64,000 bases of DNA, taken from NCBI RefSeq assembly GCF_963583255.1, contig NC_084813.1:20826002-20890001 (forward strand), in the 5' to 3' direction. A program made the position numbers and the translations under genes. Positions 51,001 through 62,936 of the stretch are shown in pieces. This stretch comes from Pyrus communis. Taxonomy: Eukaryota > Streptophyta > Magnoliopsida > Rosales > Rosaceae. The notes under the pieces are model-generated. The model searched no databases and was not told where the DNA came from. It was given only the letters and a program-made list of their open reading frames with translations. Every line of letters begins with the position of its first letter. The stretch's first letter is position 1.

Positions 51001-51820
51001 TTTTTGTTTCTTTATGATTTCGTTTTTGCTTGTTTAACACAGTTGGAATATGGAGGCCAAGGAAGAGCTTCCCGAGTACATGCAGCCAATTTATACAGCC
51101 ATGCTCGACTTTGGGAATGAAGTAACTGATAACGTATTTAAAATCAATGATTTAAGCGTTCTTCCGTATATTAAGAAAGAGGTAACTAACAACAAACACT
51201 ATAACTGAATTCGTTAGGAACATCGGAGGTCGTCTCTAACAATGTTAGACTTGTAGCTCTTTGTTGCTAACTAAACCTAAACACTTGACTAGAGCGTGTA
51301 GGATAACTAGGGTTTGGCCATAATAAATTAATATGCAAATTACAACATAAATATATTGGCTCTGTTATTCTATTTTCCCCATTTTCTTAGTGGGAATTGT
51401 TATTGGCATTCCAAAATTCTCATTCTACACTCCAGACTTTCTATATTTAGAAAGAAAAATACATTTGTGAGGACTGTATTTTTGGAGTCTCAATAATACT
51501 TGCCTTCTTAATTTATGATTTATTTATTATTTTGTGTGTGCTTGCGCTTGCAGTGGGTAGATCTTTGTAATTCATATCTGGTGGAGGCACGATGGTTTTA
51601 CTGTGGATACACACCAACCCTAGACGAGTACATAATGAATGCATGGACTTCAGTGGGTGGTCCTGGGGCAATTCTCCATGCTTATTTGTTGTTGCAAGGA
51701 CGCAACATAACAAAAAGCTCACTTGACTCCGTTGAGCATGGCTCTCAAATAATATATTGGTCATCTCTAATGACTCGACTTAGCGATGATTTGGCCACTT
51801 CCAAGGTAAATGTAAACGTG

Positions 51821-51881
<61 letters not shown>

Positions 51882-52323
51882 CTATACATGAGTAGTTTGA
51901 TAACCATTTTGTTTTGAGTTCTATTTTTTTTAATAAAAAAAATACTAAAATGGTTATCAAACAATTTGATAATTAGATTCTAATCCTTTTATCTTGGAAT
52001 TAACTAAGGCTGAGAGTGAGAGAGGTGATGTGGCAAAATCTGTTGAGTGCTGCATGAAAGAAAGAGGCATATCTGAAGAAGAAGCTCAGGACTGCATAAA
52101 CGAATTGATCTGCTCTTCGTGGAAGAAGATTAATGAGGAGAGTTCAAAAACTGCCATTCCAAAATCAATTGTAAAAATGTCACTGAATATGGCTCGGACC
52201 GCTCACTCTATTTTCCAACATGGAGACGGTATTGGAACTTCAAATGGGGACACCAAAGATCGTTTGATATCTTTGATTGCTAATCCTATCCCTATTATCG
52301 ATTCACAGTTAAGTGATAAATGA
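48047..52323 (+). CDS. Terpene synthase 1 (TPS-b type, probable plastid monoterpene synthase)
   Basis: Seven exons: 48047-48304, 48402-48684, 48785-49169, 50640-50858, 51043-51181, 51554-51805 and 52009-52323, in frame for 616 residues. The first ~60 residues are Ser/Thr-rich and basic, as for a plastid transit peptide. RRSAQYHPTIW gives the RRx8W motif (63-73) of cyclising monoterpene synthases. DDMYD (361-365) and DDLATSKAE (506-514) are the Mg2+-diphosphate motifs DDxxD and NSE/DTE in the alpha domain. The expected reaction is ionisation of geranyl diphosphate; the product cannot be predicted. The seven-exon plan is usual for angiosperm TPS. Intron 3 (49170-50639) needs a GC-AG boundary, with context ag|gcaaga. 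The TGA at 52321-52323 is the first three bases of a copia LTR; the ancestral TAA lies at 58212-58214 beyond the element. The last residues (about SQLSDK) may come from a MITE end. Confidence 0.87.
49384..49530 (-). mobile_element. Small MITE-like repeat R2, copy 2 (in TPS1 intron 3)
   Basis: Inverse of the family at 31303-31455: aaaagtaatgaaaattttaa, then gtgaatagta, tttttgttaaaagtgaacagtacc and cgttaaaacttcc. More diverged than copy 3. Confidence 0.65.
50246..50403 (-). mobile_element. Small MITE-like repeat R2, copy 3 (in TPS1 intron 3)
   Basis: Inverse copy: aaaaactaataaaaatag, aaagggtaaagtgaatagta, gactttttagtgtaaaaata, and aaacagtaccgagagtttt to taaacttccct. It lies about 240 bp upstream of exon 4. 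Confidence 0.75.
51822..51878. repeat. (TA)n microsatellite in TPS1 intron 6
   Basis: An uninterrupted TA dinucleotide tract of about 28 repeats, starting about 16 bp after the exon 6 donor. Confidence 0.97.
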
Positions 52324-52624
52324 TAACATATCAATGATACTGCCATTGATGAATACAAAAAAGAAAACTAGTATTGCAGAGAACTAATGATCGAAGAAAT
52401 AGAGGGAAAGGAAGAGAGAGAAGGAAGAATTATGTGCTTTAAGATCTTTGTATATTTTTGAATGAATCGATACATTGAGAATTACAATCTTATATAGTAG
52501 CTAGGTAACCTTAGGCCTTAAGCTATATATATATCCAACTGTCTAACAACCTAACTATTTTATTAGCTGAGGTGGCATAACAAACTAGCAGAGATGGCAT
52601 ATGATATGGCATTCATCTTCAACA
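52321..52624 (-). repeat. 3' LTR of the copia element
   Basis: Abuts the last sense codon of terpene synthase 1. Its plus-strand text starts tgataaca, whose first triplet acts as the gene's stop codon. Confidence 0.92.
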
Positions 52625-55600
52625 TCCCCCTTCAATCTCAACTGGGGTTCCCAGGTTGAAGATTGTAACAATTACGATTGAATGCTAGACTATGCAATCC
52701 TTTTGTTAATACATCTACTGTTTGATCTTTAGTAGGAATATAGACTACTTCCAAATCTTTCTTTTGTACTCTCTCCATGACAAAATGATAGTTTGTGTCT
52801 AAGTACTTGATCCTAAAATGAAATACTGAATTTGCACTCAAAGCTATTGTAGACATATTGTCACAGTGAATAACTAGAGGATTAGACAAGTTGACTCTCA
52901 AATCCTTTAAAATGTTCCTCACCAATGCAATATCAGCTGCAATGTGTGCTAGGGTCTTACATTCAGCTTCAGTTGAGCTTCTGGAGACTGAATTATGTTT
53001 CTTTGCTTGCCAAGATATTGGATTGTGCCCCAAGAACACAACATAACCAGTCACTGATCTTCTAGTATTAAGATCTGTAGCCCAATCTGAATCTGAAAAT
53101 GCACTAAGACTAAACATTATATCTGCAGTATAAGTAATTCTAGTCTGAATTATACCTTTCAAATATATGATGATTCTCTTCACTGATCCAAAATGCAATT
53201 CTGTTGGTGTAGTCATGAATTGACAAACTGAATTAACTACAAAAGCAATGTTTGGTCATGTGAAAGTTAGGTACTGTAATGATCTAACCAAGTTTTTGTA
53301 TAGAAATGGATCTGACATTGGTGTTCCTTCTACATCAAGCAATTGATTGTGAGGTTTGCAGGGTGTATTTGCAGGCTTGCATGAATCCATTCCTACCTTA
53401 TGACTTAAGTTTTTAATGTACTTCGTTTGATTGACAAATATATCACCATTGCCTTATAATGGATATGTAAACCTAAGAAATAGGTCAGTTTCCCCATATC
53501 TTTCAATTTAAATACTTCAAACAATTATGTAATAACATTATGAACCTTAGATGAATTCGATCTTATGAGGATAATATCATCCACATATAGCAGCAACACA
53601 ATTGTATCAGTACCATCATACTTAACAAATAAACTTGTATTAGAAGGAGATGCAGTGAAATCCAATACAACTAAGTAGCTTGTGAACTTGAAATTTCATG
53701 CCCTAGGGGCTTGCATTAAACCATATAGTGACTTTATCAATTTGCAAACATGATTTGGTTTAGTAGGATAACCAAAACCTTGAGGTTGTTTCATATAAAC
53801 GTTTTCCTGTAAATCACCATGTAAGAAGGCATTTTTAATGTCTAATTGCCTGAGATCTCAATGATTCACTGCATCAACTGCTAAAATTATTTTCATTGTT
53901 ATGTGTCTCACCACAGGACTAAAGGTATCTAACTAATCAATACCATGCTCCTGAGAAAAACATTGCCTCTTTGTATCTTGACACACTTCCATCTGGATTC
54001 TTCTTGATTTTGGAAACCCATTTACTTCCAACTATTGATATGTCATGTGATGGAGGTATCAGCATCCATGTGTCCTGTGCTATGAGATAATCATACTCTT
54101 CTTGCACTGCCAATTGCCACTGTGGTATACTAGTGCTTTTCTAAATGTACTTCGTTCTGAAATATCACTAATCTCATAAACAAATGAATAACCTCCAGTA
54201 AATAATTCATCTTCAGTTAACTGGAGTGATTGCAGTTCAGGAAATGAAGCAATCATAGCTGCATAGTTCTTTCTTTCAATAGCTCCACTTTTCAGTCTAG
54301 TCATGATAGACTGAGAAGAATTATTAGTACAAATATTAGATTTTGGTTCTAAGTGTATAGGGAGAATTACCTCAAGCTGCGATGTGGAATGGACAGGCAA
54401 CATTTGATTTGTACAAGAGTGATGATGACTTTGAGGTACATATTCCATATCAGTTGAAATAACACTACTGTCATTCATATTCATACTGGCATGAAGCTCT
54501 TTGTTACTTGAATTTGTACTATTATCTGTCATTAACTCAATATTAACATCTGCCCTTGTTTCTTCATTAACTCAGTATTAACATCTGCCCTTGTTTCTTC
54601 ATTAACTACTTGTCTATCAATACACTCATTTCCTTGCCTTTGAACTTGTTTACATATTTCTGGTAACTAGATCACAACATGTGATAAATTTGACTTAGAC
54701 AATTCTCTTGTATTACATGAAACTGCATTTTTCTCATTCTTGAAAGGATAAATGTCTTCATCATGAATGACATGTCTTGACAGTATAAACTTTTTGGACT
54801 TCATCTCAAAACATATAACTCCTTTGTATCCTTGAGTGAATCCAAGAAAGACACACTGAACTGACCTTAGTTGCAACTTATTCCCATTGAAAAGCCTGAG
54901 TAAAGGATATACTACATTGCCAAATATTTTTTAAAATGTGAATTTTAGGATCTTGATTGAACAACACTTAATATGGAGATTTCATCCCAAGTAGTTTACA
55001 ATGCATTCTGTTTATAAAAAACATGCGGCATGTGAACATGCATGGTACCAAAATGACATAGAAATTTGTGATTCATTCATCATTGTCAAAGTTGTTTCTA
55101 CCAAGTGTCTATGTTTTCTTTCTGCAATCCCAATCAGCTATGGGGTATGTGGACATGATAATTGATGAAAAATGCCTTTATTTTGCAAAAATTCCTTAAA
55201 CACTTTACTTTCATACTTTCCTCCACCTGTCAGATTGAAGACACTTAATAACTTAATTAAACTGCGTAGTCACAAATGCATAAAATTTGACAAATATCGG
55301 AAATGCATCTAATTTATTTACCATAGGAAAGATCCATACAAACCTAGAATGGTCATCTAGCTGATATAACATCTATAGTCTTCAACTGACTTTTGAGGTG
55401 ATGGACCTCAAACATCAGTGTGAATCTTATCAAACACAACTTTAGATCTTTCTTGTCTTACATGAAATGGTTATTTGCCCATTTTGCCTTGAATACAAGC
55501 TATACACAATGAAGAGCATTCATCTACACTAACTAGTAACTGATTATTCTGTAGCATGGACTTCAATATTTCTTCATATGGATGTCCTAACCGTTTGTGC

Positions 55601-57906
55601 CATTAGCAACTTTAACCTTCTTTCCCAAAAAAGCAGCATATCTTCCCAATCGTGCAGCAAATGATCTCTGAAAAACACAGACTGAAATCTTAAACAACTG
55701 TCAATCATCACTATTTCCTTGGTACAAAATCAAGTCTGTTGCCTTGTCCTGTATAAAGAAAACCAAATTATTACAGATAACCCAGCAATAATTGTCTATA
55801 CAAAACTTCTTTACTGATAACAAATTCATAGTTATCTTTGGCACATGTAGTACATTATGTAAAATGAGAGAAATAGAAGATATTTTTATGACAAATGAAC
55901 CAATATAAGAACTGGAAAACCTTCACCACTTCCAACAGTGATTTTAGCATCACCATTATATGGAGTAACTTGATTCAATATATCTAGTTTGGCAGTTATG
56001 TGGTGAGTGGCACCTGTGTCAACCACCCAAGTGTCTGCAACTAAAAAATCATGAACATTTGGATTTGAACCTACATTATTTAACCTATGTGTTGTCATCC
56101 CTGCAAGAGATTGAGGTGAAGTTCTACCTTTATAGGCATAGTTGTTCCTGTGATAACACTTCAAAGATGCGTTTCATTTCTTTCCACATATTTAACAAAC
56201 CAGAAAGCCATTTGATGAATGACCATTGGAAGTATGCCTTTGATAACAATTTGGAGCTGTATGTCCTCTTCTTGAACATATTTGACATTCAGGTGACACT
56301 GAAGACTTATAATTGGTGTTGCCATTCCAGTTACTGCCTTGCTTAAAACTATTTCCAGAAAAATTATTTCCAAAACCTGAGTTATTGCCAGAAAATGAAC
56401 TAGTTGCTCCATTTGATCCATTTTGAGGAATTTTTCCATTATATATGTATCCACTAGAGTTTCCTTTGTCTATTTCCAAAGTTTGAAAATGATCTGGAGT
56501 TGTTGTTGCCATAGAATCTTCTGTTATTGTTGTTGAAGATATTCCTTTGCTGTGATTGAAAAGATTTTCCTTCATTGCCTATATAACCAGAACCACCATT
56601 AAAATCTTGAGATCCTTGAGAGTTAGAACTCTCTCCTTGTTCATAACCTTGAAAATTTACCTGAAATCCATGTGTATTTGATGACTCTCTTTGTACACAT
56701 AAAGCAGACATAGAATTGGTTAAACTTGATATCCTGGATTTAATATACCTTTACGCACCAAGAAGCTGAGCTTGAAAATCTTTTAATGAAATACTTGAAT
56801 CGCTTGCCAAAATTATTGTTTTGATGACCTCAAACTTTGGTGGCAATCCATATATTGCAACAATTATGAAATCATTGTCAGTGATCTTTTCTCCAACAAA
56901 AACAAGTTGATCTTTAATCCCTTTTAGCTTCAACAGATACTTATCCACATAATCTATGCCTTTTTGTGTTCACATACTTTAATTGATTCACTCTAATGAT
57001 AGAAACTGATGTAAATCTTTCTTGAAGACATTCCCAAGCCTCATGAGATGTTTTGCAACCAACCATGTGATCCGTTGCCTTATCAGAGAGTGGCAATTAA
57101 CAGACTCAACGATTCTTCACCCATTCTTTGTATTAAACTATTATTTCCTTTGTAACCCCAACATTTGTACTCACATAATAATTTGATGGACATTTAGACT
57201 CACCAGTAAATAACTCAAATAGATCATAACCTAGTAACACTGATTGAAATTGATAGCTCCAGTTTGTGAAATTATCATCTTGAAGCTTTACATTTATCAT
57301 CCCTAATAGATCTTCAATCTTGACAGAATTTGCTACCATTATACCCAACTTCAAAAAAATTTCACCAAGATTTCTTGTTTCTTCTTCAAATTAACCAACT
57401 TTGTGGGCAGAATTCACAATCAAATGGTAACTAAGACAACTTTCAACCAATCTTGAACATAACACTTTTCACACTTTGGCATCGCTCTTTAACTAGTGGA
57501 AATCAAGAAACACAACTATATCAATTCAATCACACTTTGGCATCGGCCTTTAACAAGTGGATATCAAGAAACTACTTCACAATTCTATCAATCTTGTCAA
57601 TAACGGCTTTGGCCTTGTATTGATCAATCACACAGAAAACTAGCATTTACACAAACATATACAGTGCAGTAACTTCAAATATAACATGAAACTGCCATGA
57701 ATCTTGAATCACATGACCCAGATAGCACATTGCATACCCCATTTGCATATCAAAAAAACCCAGATCACACAAAGCCCAGATGGGAGATTAACATAACCAC
57801 CTTCAAAGAACTTCCAAGAATCGCACCTCTGAACTATCTTCAGTACTTGCAAGAAAAGCCAGTGGAAGATACACACACCAAGGATTGTCCTGGGTGATTG
57901 ATACCA

Positions 57907-58206
57907 TGATAACAGATCAATGATACTGCCATTGATGAATACAGAAAAGAAAATTAGTATTGCAGAGAACTAATGATCGAAGAAATAAAGAGAAAGGAAG
58001 AGAGAGAATGAAGAATTATGTGCTTTAATATCTTTATATATTTCTGAATGAATCGATACATTGAGAATTACAATCTTATATAGTATCAAGGTAAGCTTAG
58101 GCCTTAAGCTGTATATCTGATTGTCTAACAACCTAACCGTTTTATTAGCTGAGGTGGCATAACAAACTAGTTGAGATGACATATGATGTGGCATTCATCT
58201 TCAACA
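57907..58206 (-). repeat. 5' LTR of the copia element
   Basis: Pairs with 52321-52624. It is followed on the plus strand by ataaa and then taaggtggtgag, the continuation of the ancestral target site. Confidence 0.92.
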
Positions 58207-58270
58207 ATAAATAAGGTGGTGAGCATCACCATCACTTAAGTGTGGTGAGCAAAACTATTCCCTTGTGTTA
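58207..58270. mobile_element. Half of a CTCACCACC-family MITE at the old TPS1 3' end
   Basis: ataaataaggtggtgag at 58207-58223 is the exact inverse of ctcaccaccttatttat in the hairpin MITE at 59170-59336. The match continues through gcatcaccat and gtggtgagcaaaa to about 58265. Only one arm is present. The other side is terpene synthase coding sequence, now split off by the copia element. Confidence 0.6.
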
Positions 58271-59169
58271 TCTTGAAGTCTTTGGATTGAAGACCTCTTA
58301 AATTTTATCCAAAATGTCCTCTTTGATGTTCGTATCAGTTCTTGTAATAAACATCTATTGTTTCTCCTTTAAAAGACTTAAAGTGGAGCTTCTCCCATGG
58401 GTTGGTCTCATCATGCGATCTCGGGTTTACGATGACGATGAATGGTAACACGAACCCAACTCCAAGAGGAACTTCATAATTCTGGTTAGGTTGGTTCAAT
58501 TTCTCAAGAAAGCTCAAGTATAAATGCCCTCTGATTTTGTCAAGGTGAGACCATAATTGATCAGTTTTTTTAGCTTGTATTTATAGGGAGAGAGATAAGG
58601 TTAGGATTCGTGACATTGATGTGCAGTCTCTATTTTCTGAAATCTTAGACCATCTTCAAAGGAGATGTCGAAAATGTCACATAGACGTATAACAGTAACA
58701 AATGACATACCATTTACTCCAATCAAGATGTTAAAATAGACACGGAAAAGAAGGCTAAGCTGACATGAGCAAAGAGATGTCAAAATTGACACTGCCTTCA
58801 AATATGTTTTTTGCTATTTCCAAAGACATTTCACTTGCCTTACCTTAAATGTTAGCATATTTAAGTATTATTTTATTATTTTTAAACCAACAACAACCCA
58901 ACTTTATTATTTTTGTTAAAAAAAACATAAATGAAGCAATAAATTTTGGTTTTGGTGGAAGGAAAATATTGACAATATGTCAAATTACTAAGTCAGCCAT
59001 CAACTTTATTCAAAAATCGCTTATTTTGTTGGAATCCCATGCATCGATAAGTTTTTTATTGGATTTGAAAATTGGAGCGCTACTTTATTGTCATAGATTT
59101 TCCTGAAGAAAATAAGGTAAAGAATGCTTCATTCAAACTGAAGGGTTGTGCTGCTAACGATAGTGGCAA

Positions 59170-59336
59170 GAGTGCATATTTGCTCACCACCTTATTTATC
59201 ACCGTTAGATGTGTTTGAATTTTGAGATTTGTGCCTATCCACTATATAAATCTCGAAATTCAAACTCATTTAACAGTGATAAAAAGGGTGGTGAGCATAC
59301 ACCATAATTTATGGTGGTGAGCAAAAATGCTCCCAA
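59170..59336. mobile_element. Hairpin MITE, CTCACCACC family
   Basis: The left arm (tgctcaccaccttatttatcaccg ..., through gtttgaattttgagattt) is the inverse of the right arm (aaatctcgaaattcaaac, tgataaaaagggtggtgagca). The loop is about 10 bp. The right end carries an extra ~27 bp repeat of the terminal motif and ends ggtggtgagcaaaaatgctc. It has no coding capacity. The text before the hairpin (from 58271) has no recognised gene. Confidence 0.8.
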
Positions 59337-60948
59337 GTGGCAAGGCAAAGATTGAATTAGATCTTGATCATGGAAGATGAAGAATATTCTCATGACACAA
59401 TTTTATAGTATCGAAATTTGGACCTATTCGGAATATATGGATTTTGCTAAGGATTCAAGATTCAAAACAAATTTTTATATGTTAAGACAAAACTTTAGAA
59501 GAAAAGAAAACTTGTAAATAACTCATAAAAATTTTATTGTAGTGCAAAAAGAGAAAAGGTGTTGACAAACAGAATTGTTCAACTATAAAGAGGTCAAGCT
59601 CCAAACACAATTTCAAAAGAATCTGAAGTGCGAGCTGTCATAATACACCCCGAAAATATTGAGGAGAAGAATTGCTATTAAAATCTGATATAGAGGACGA
59701 GTTGCAGGTTGATCTTCTTGTTGACGAGAAGGTTGATGACTCACAAGTAGTTCTCTAGGTCAAAATATGTCTCAAACAAAAGAAGCTGAAATCATTGTGG
59801 GAGACGAAATAAATTTTGTGGAGCCTGCATCAGATCAACTGGACTAACATCTTGTGGTTGCTCAAGCAAGTGAGTTCCAAATCCATGAAGTTTCAACCAA
59901 GTTAGAATCCGGGTACCACGAGGCTTATGTCAAACTTATTTATGAAAAAGTGACTACTAGGGGCAGAATATTAGAGGCGGATATGGGAGCATTTTTGCTC
60001 ACCACCATACATCTAATCAATTGACACGTGTCATTTTACTTAATCTTGGTTACTTTTTTTTCAAATTTGAAAAACTAATGCAATAGGGACAGATAAGAAA
60101 CTGCCTCTATTACTTTTATCAGTAATAGGGGCGGAATAAATTTCCCCTAACGATTTTTTTTATTTTTACACTCAAACAAAAATATATATTCATATAAAAA
60201 TTATCTCCTGATTGCTGTTTTTCCCTTCTTCCTCCCTCTGCCGTCTCTCCTTCCACCTCTCCTGCACTATGAATCCCCTTCCTCTCGTCTTTTCTTCCTT
60301 CCTCTTCATCATCTCATCTTTCTCTTTCTTCCTTGCCATATTACCGTGGAAATGTCCCAGAAAGTGAAGGAAACATCGAAAGAAAGTTTTGCAATGATTC
60401 AATGGAGAGAAAAACTCGTTCTTTATAGTTTAATTCAATGTTATTTCTCCATTAAACTTTCTGTTTTGCAAGTTAATTTGAGGGCGGAAGAGGCTGAAGT
60501 GTAGTTGGTTAAAGTTTTTGGCAAGAAATTTTATTGTAGAGGTACATACTTTCTTATGGATTTTGCTTGTGGATTTTTTTTTTTTTATATATACTTTTAG
60601 ATTTTTCTTGTAAATTTAACTGTTTGTGGTATTGAAGTTTTACTGTTGTTCTAATTGTTTTATAATTGCGGTTATGATTTAGTCTAATAGTTGCTCTTTG
60701 ATATATTTACAGTTGCTAACTGAGAAAAAACGTAAGTTGAAATCGTTCATCATGTAGGGAAGTTAAGAGAAGAAACGGCTTCGAGATTTATTCTGGACAA
60801 CTTCATCAGAGATTAAGAACAAGGGATTGACGAGAAGGTTTATTTTTCTGGAGAAGATGAAGAGTTGTTTGGGTTTTGTAACCGATGAGAACAATGAATT
60901 GTTCAAAAGAAATTATTTATCATCCAAATAAATAATATTTTATTGATT

Positions 60949-60985
<37 letters not shown>

Positions 60986-62879
60986 ATTATATTGGAAGTA
61001 TTTGGGGCGGAAACATTTGCCTTAAATGGTGTTTCCGCCTTAAATGGTTGCAAGTGGCTCTTTACTGTGGTGAAAAAGATGTTAAGTTATTGTATGACGG
61101 TATGGGTTCGAACTTCTTCAATGGTTAATCTAACAAAATCCATCGTTTGACAAAAAAAAAAAAATGGTTGAAAGATATTAGTGGAATATTTTTAAATAAG
61201 ATTTCCAACGTGACAGATAAGACTACTAGGTGCAAAAATTTGACACTATTTGCCCCTAATAACAATGACAACGCCTTTTTTAGAGGCAAATATATTTTCT
61301 GTCGTTGCTTTCTATTAGGGGCGGTTTTTCAAGATATTACACTCCATAACCCTGCAGAGATACAAGATTTGGTTTTCATGAGTGATCAATTTTTATTTCA
61401 GAAAATTCAAGATCAATTTATTTTTTGTCTATCAATGGTGAAGTTTATGCCCATAACACACAAGATAAAATGTTTGTTCAAGATGAACTTCTTCGAGAGA
61501 ACTTGAGGTCGAGTTCTTTCTAAGAAGATGTGAATGACAGAAGACGAATTTGTGTTATTTTAGATGTGAAAAAAGTTAAAAGAAGTAAGCGCCATTTAAT
61601 TATGAAAAGTGATTGGAGAGTTCGTAATTCACGGGTTAAAAGATTATTTGTTGCTGCATTGGAAGAATCAGTTTTGTTATTAATAGACTAGGATACAGGA
61701 AGGTAAATAACTGAAAGAAAATAAATCAATTAGTTATTCATCAAAGTTAGAGTACAAGTAACACAACGCTCATGCCAATCTGATTTATGGAGTTGAGTTC
61801 ATTATTATACCACCAAAATACGAGGATACTTGACTCCATAACCCAGAGATACAAAATTTGGTTTTCAACAGTAATCAATTTCATCATATTATTCAATTGA
61901 AAATCAAGAATTTCTTTCAAATATCTGGAGTTTAAGAATTCTTTAAGGATAACTGTTAGCGATCCGTTTAAGTATTATTGAGATGACAGCTGCTGCCATT
62001 TTAAGTATTAAGTACGGTTTTAAACAATTATGGGAAAAAATGTGCAACCTTCTGCAATAAAGTGTTTCCAGCACAAATCATATTCTGAACGTGGACTCTA
62101 TGCCACTGTTTCACAGGAAAAATTCTAAAAGACAATCCTCCGATTAATTAGTTCTATCTCTTTCATTCACAACCCTCATCTTCCTCTTATGTCAACAATA
62201 CAATAAATTCAAACCTATTCTTTACTATTTCAGACCAACTTCCAACTTCCAACTTCCAGGTCCATTAATTTACATCCCACCACTAATTCTAATATTTTAT
62301 TATATCTATACGTCATAAAAACAATAGTGTTCACTTTTAAATTAAAAAAAAAAAAAAAACTTTGATCTTTCTCTTTCACGGTGGAACTTAGAAGCAAGAC
62401 TCCAGTCTACAAAGATATTCTTCTTCCCACTTTATGAAATTTCATATATATTGTCATATACAATTCAAATTAATTCAACAACAATAGGATTGGTAAAATC
62501 TATTTTGTTCTCTGTAAAATTTTGTTGTTTATCCTCCATCGTACCTCTTAGTTAAGTGTTAAGTGTTTAGAAATTTTTATCGGTTAAACTTAATAGTACA
62601 GATTACAAGGTTATCATGCAATGATTTCAAAACATAAAAAACTCATATGAGATAAGTATGGGTATTGTGAATAGATAATATTGTGCATGTTTAAAAATAT
62701 TTTTAAAATGATTGAAATCACTTTTGGTTGTTTTTGGGTTTTAAAAACACTTGAAGTGCATTTTGAAAGAAACACTAATTATGTACTTCTTGGAGAAAAC
62801 ATTTCAAGTTCTTTTCCATGATTCATTTGCATAATAAACAAAGGTTGCTTCTAAAATTATAACAATGGCACTTAGCTTG
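59337..62879. other. Transposon-derived DNA between the terpene synthases
   Basis: A further CTCACCACC end (gggagcatttttgctcacca) lies at 59985-60008, inverse to 59311-59334. Around it and to 61330 the words aggggcgg, gaggcgg and ggggcggaaa recur (59960, 59975, 60127, 61005, 61315), as in subterminal repeats of some CACTA-type elements; no CACTA ends were found. The phrase ctccataaccc...agagatacaa.atttggttttca occurs at about 61346 and 61832, a direct duplication. Frames such as 61147-61506 have no recognised domain. Confidence 0.4.
60954..60982. repeat. (GT)n microsatellite
   Basis: About 14 uninterrupted GT repeats, preceded by gtgtat. Confidence 0.95.
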
Positions 62880-62889
62880 CTTATATATA
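62880..62889 (+). promoter_or_regulatory. TATA box of terpene synthase 2
   Basis: ttatatataa about 50 bp upstream of the ATG at 62937. An 18-bp copy of the gene's own start context (ttataacaatggcactta) lies at 62857-62874, upstream of the TATA box, so that ATG is probably not transcribed. Confidence 0.55.
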
Positions 62890-62936
62890 AACAAGCACTA
62901 TAGCTTGCTAAGAACATTCAACCCTAAGTTATAACA

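Larger units (their letters stand above)
52321..58206 (-). mobile_element. Ty1/copia LTR retrotransposon, antisense, defective
   Basis: The element reads on the minus strand. LTRs at 57907-58206 (5', 300 bp) and 52321-52624 (3', 304 bp) start TGTTGAAG and end TTATCA in element orientation. By eye they differ at about 22 positions plus a 4-bp gap (~7%). A perfect ataaa target duplication lies at 52316-52320 and 58207-58211. Next to the 5' LTR is tggtatca, the start of an initiator-Met tRNA primer site; next to the 3' LTR is the purine-rich tract gagattgaaggggga. Coding remnants in copia order are gag (57354 to about 56190, with a C-x2-C-x4-H-x4-C knuckle near 56244-56287), protease (VVDTGATHH, near 56010), integrase (ERKHRHLVE, about 55085-55195), RT (YVDD near 53575-53588) and RNase H (53216-52638). 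Integrase before RT defines copia. Many frameshifts and stops make it non-autonomous. Confidence 0.93.

Noticed and set aside
59950..61330. A full CACTA (En/Spm) transposon
   Set aside because: Only ggggcgg-type subterminal words are seen; no CACTA/TAGTG ends, 3-bp target duplication or transposase could be found.
61147..61506. 119-codon open frame between the terpene synthases
   Set aside because: No recognised domain, AT-driven composition, and it lies in repeat-derived DNA with a related copy of part of it near 61832.
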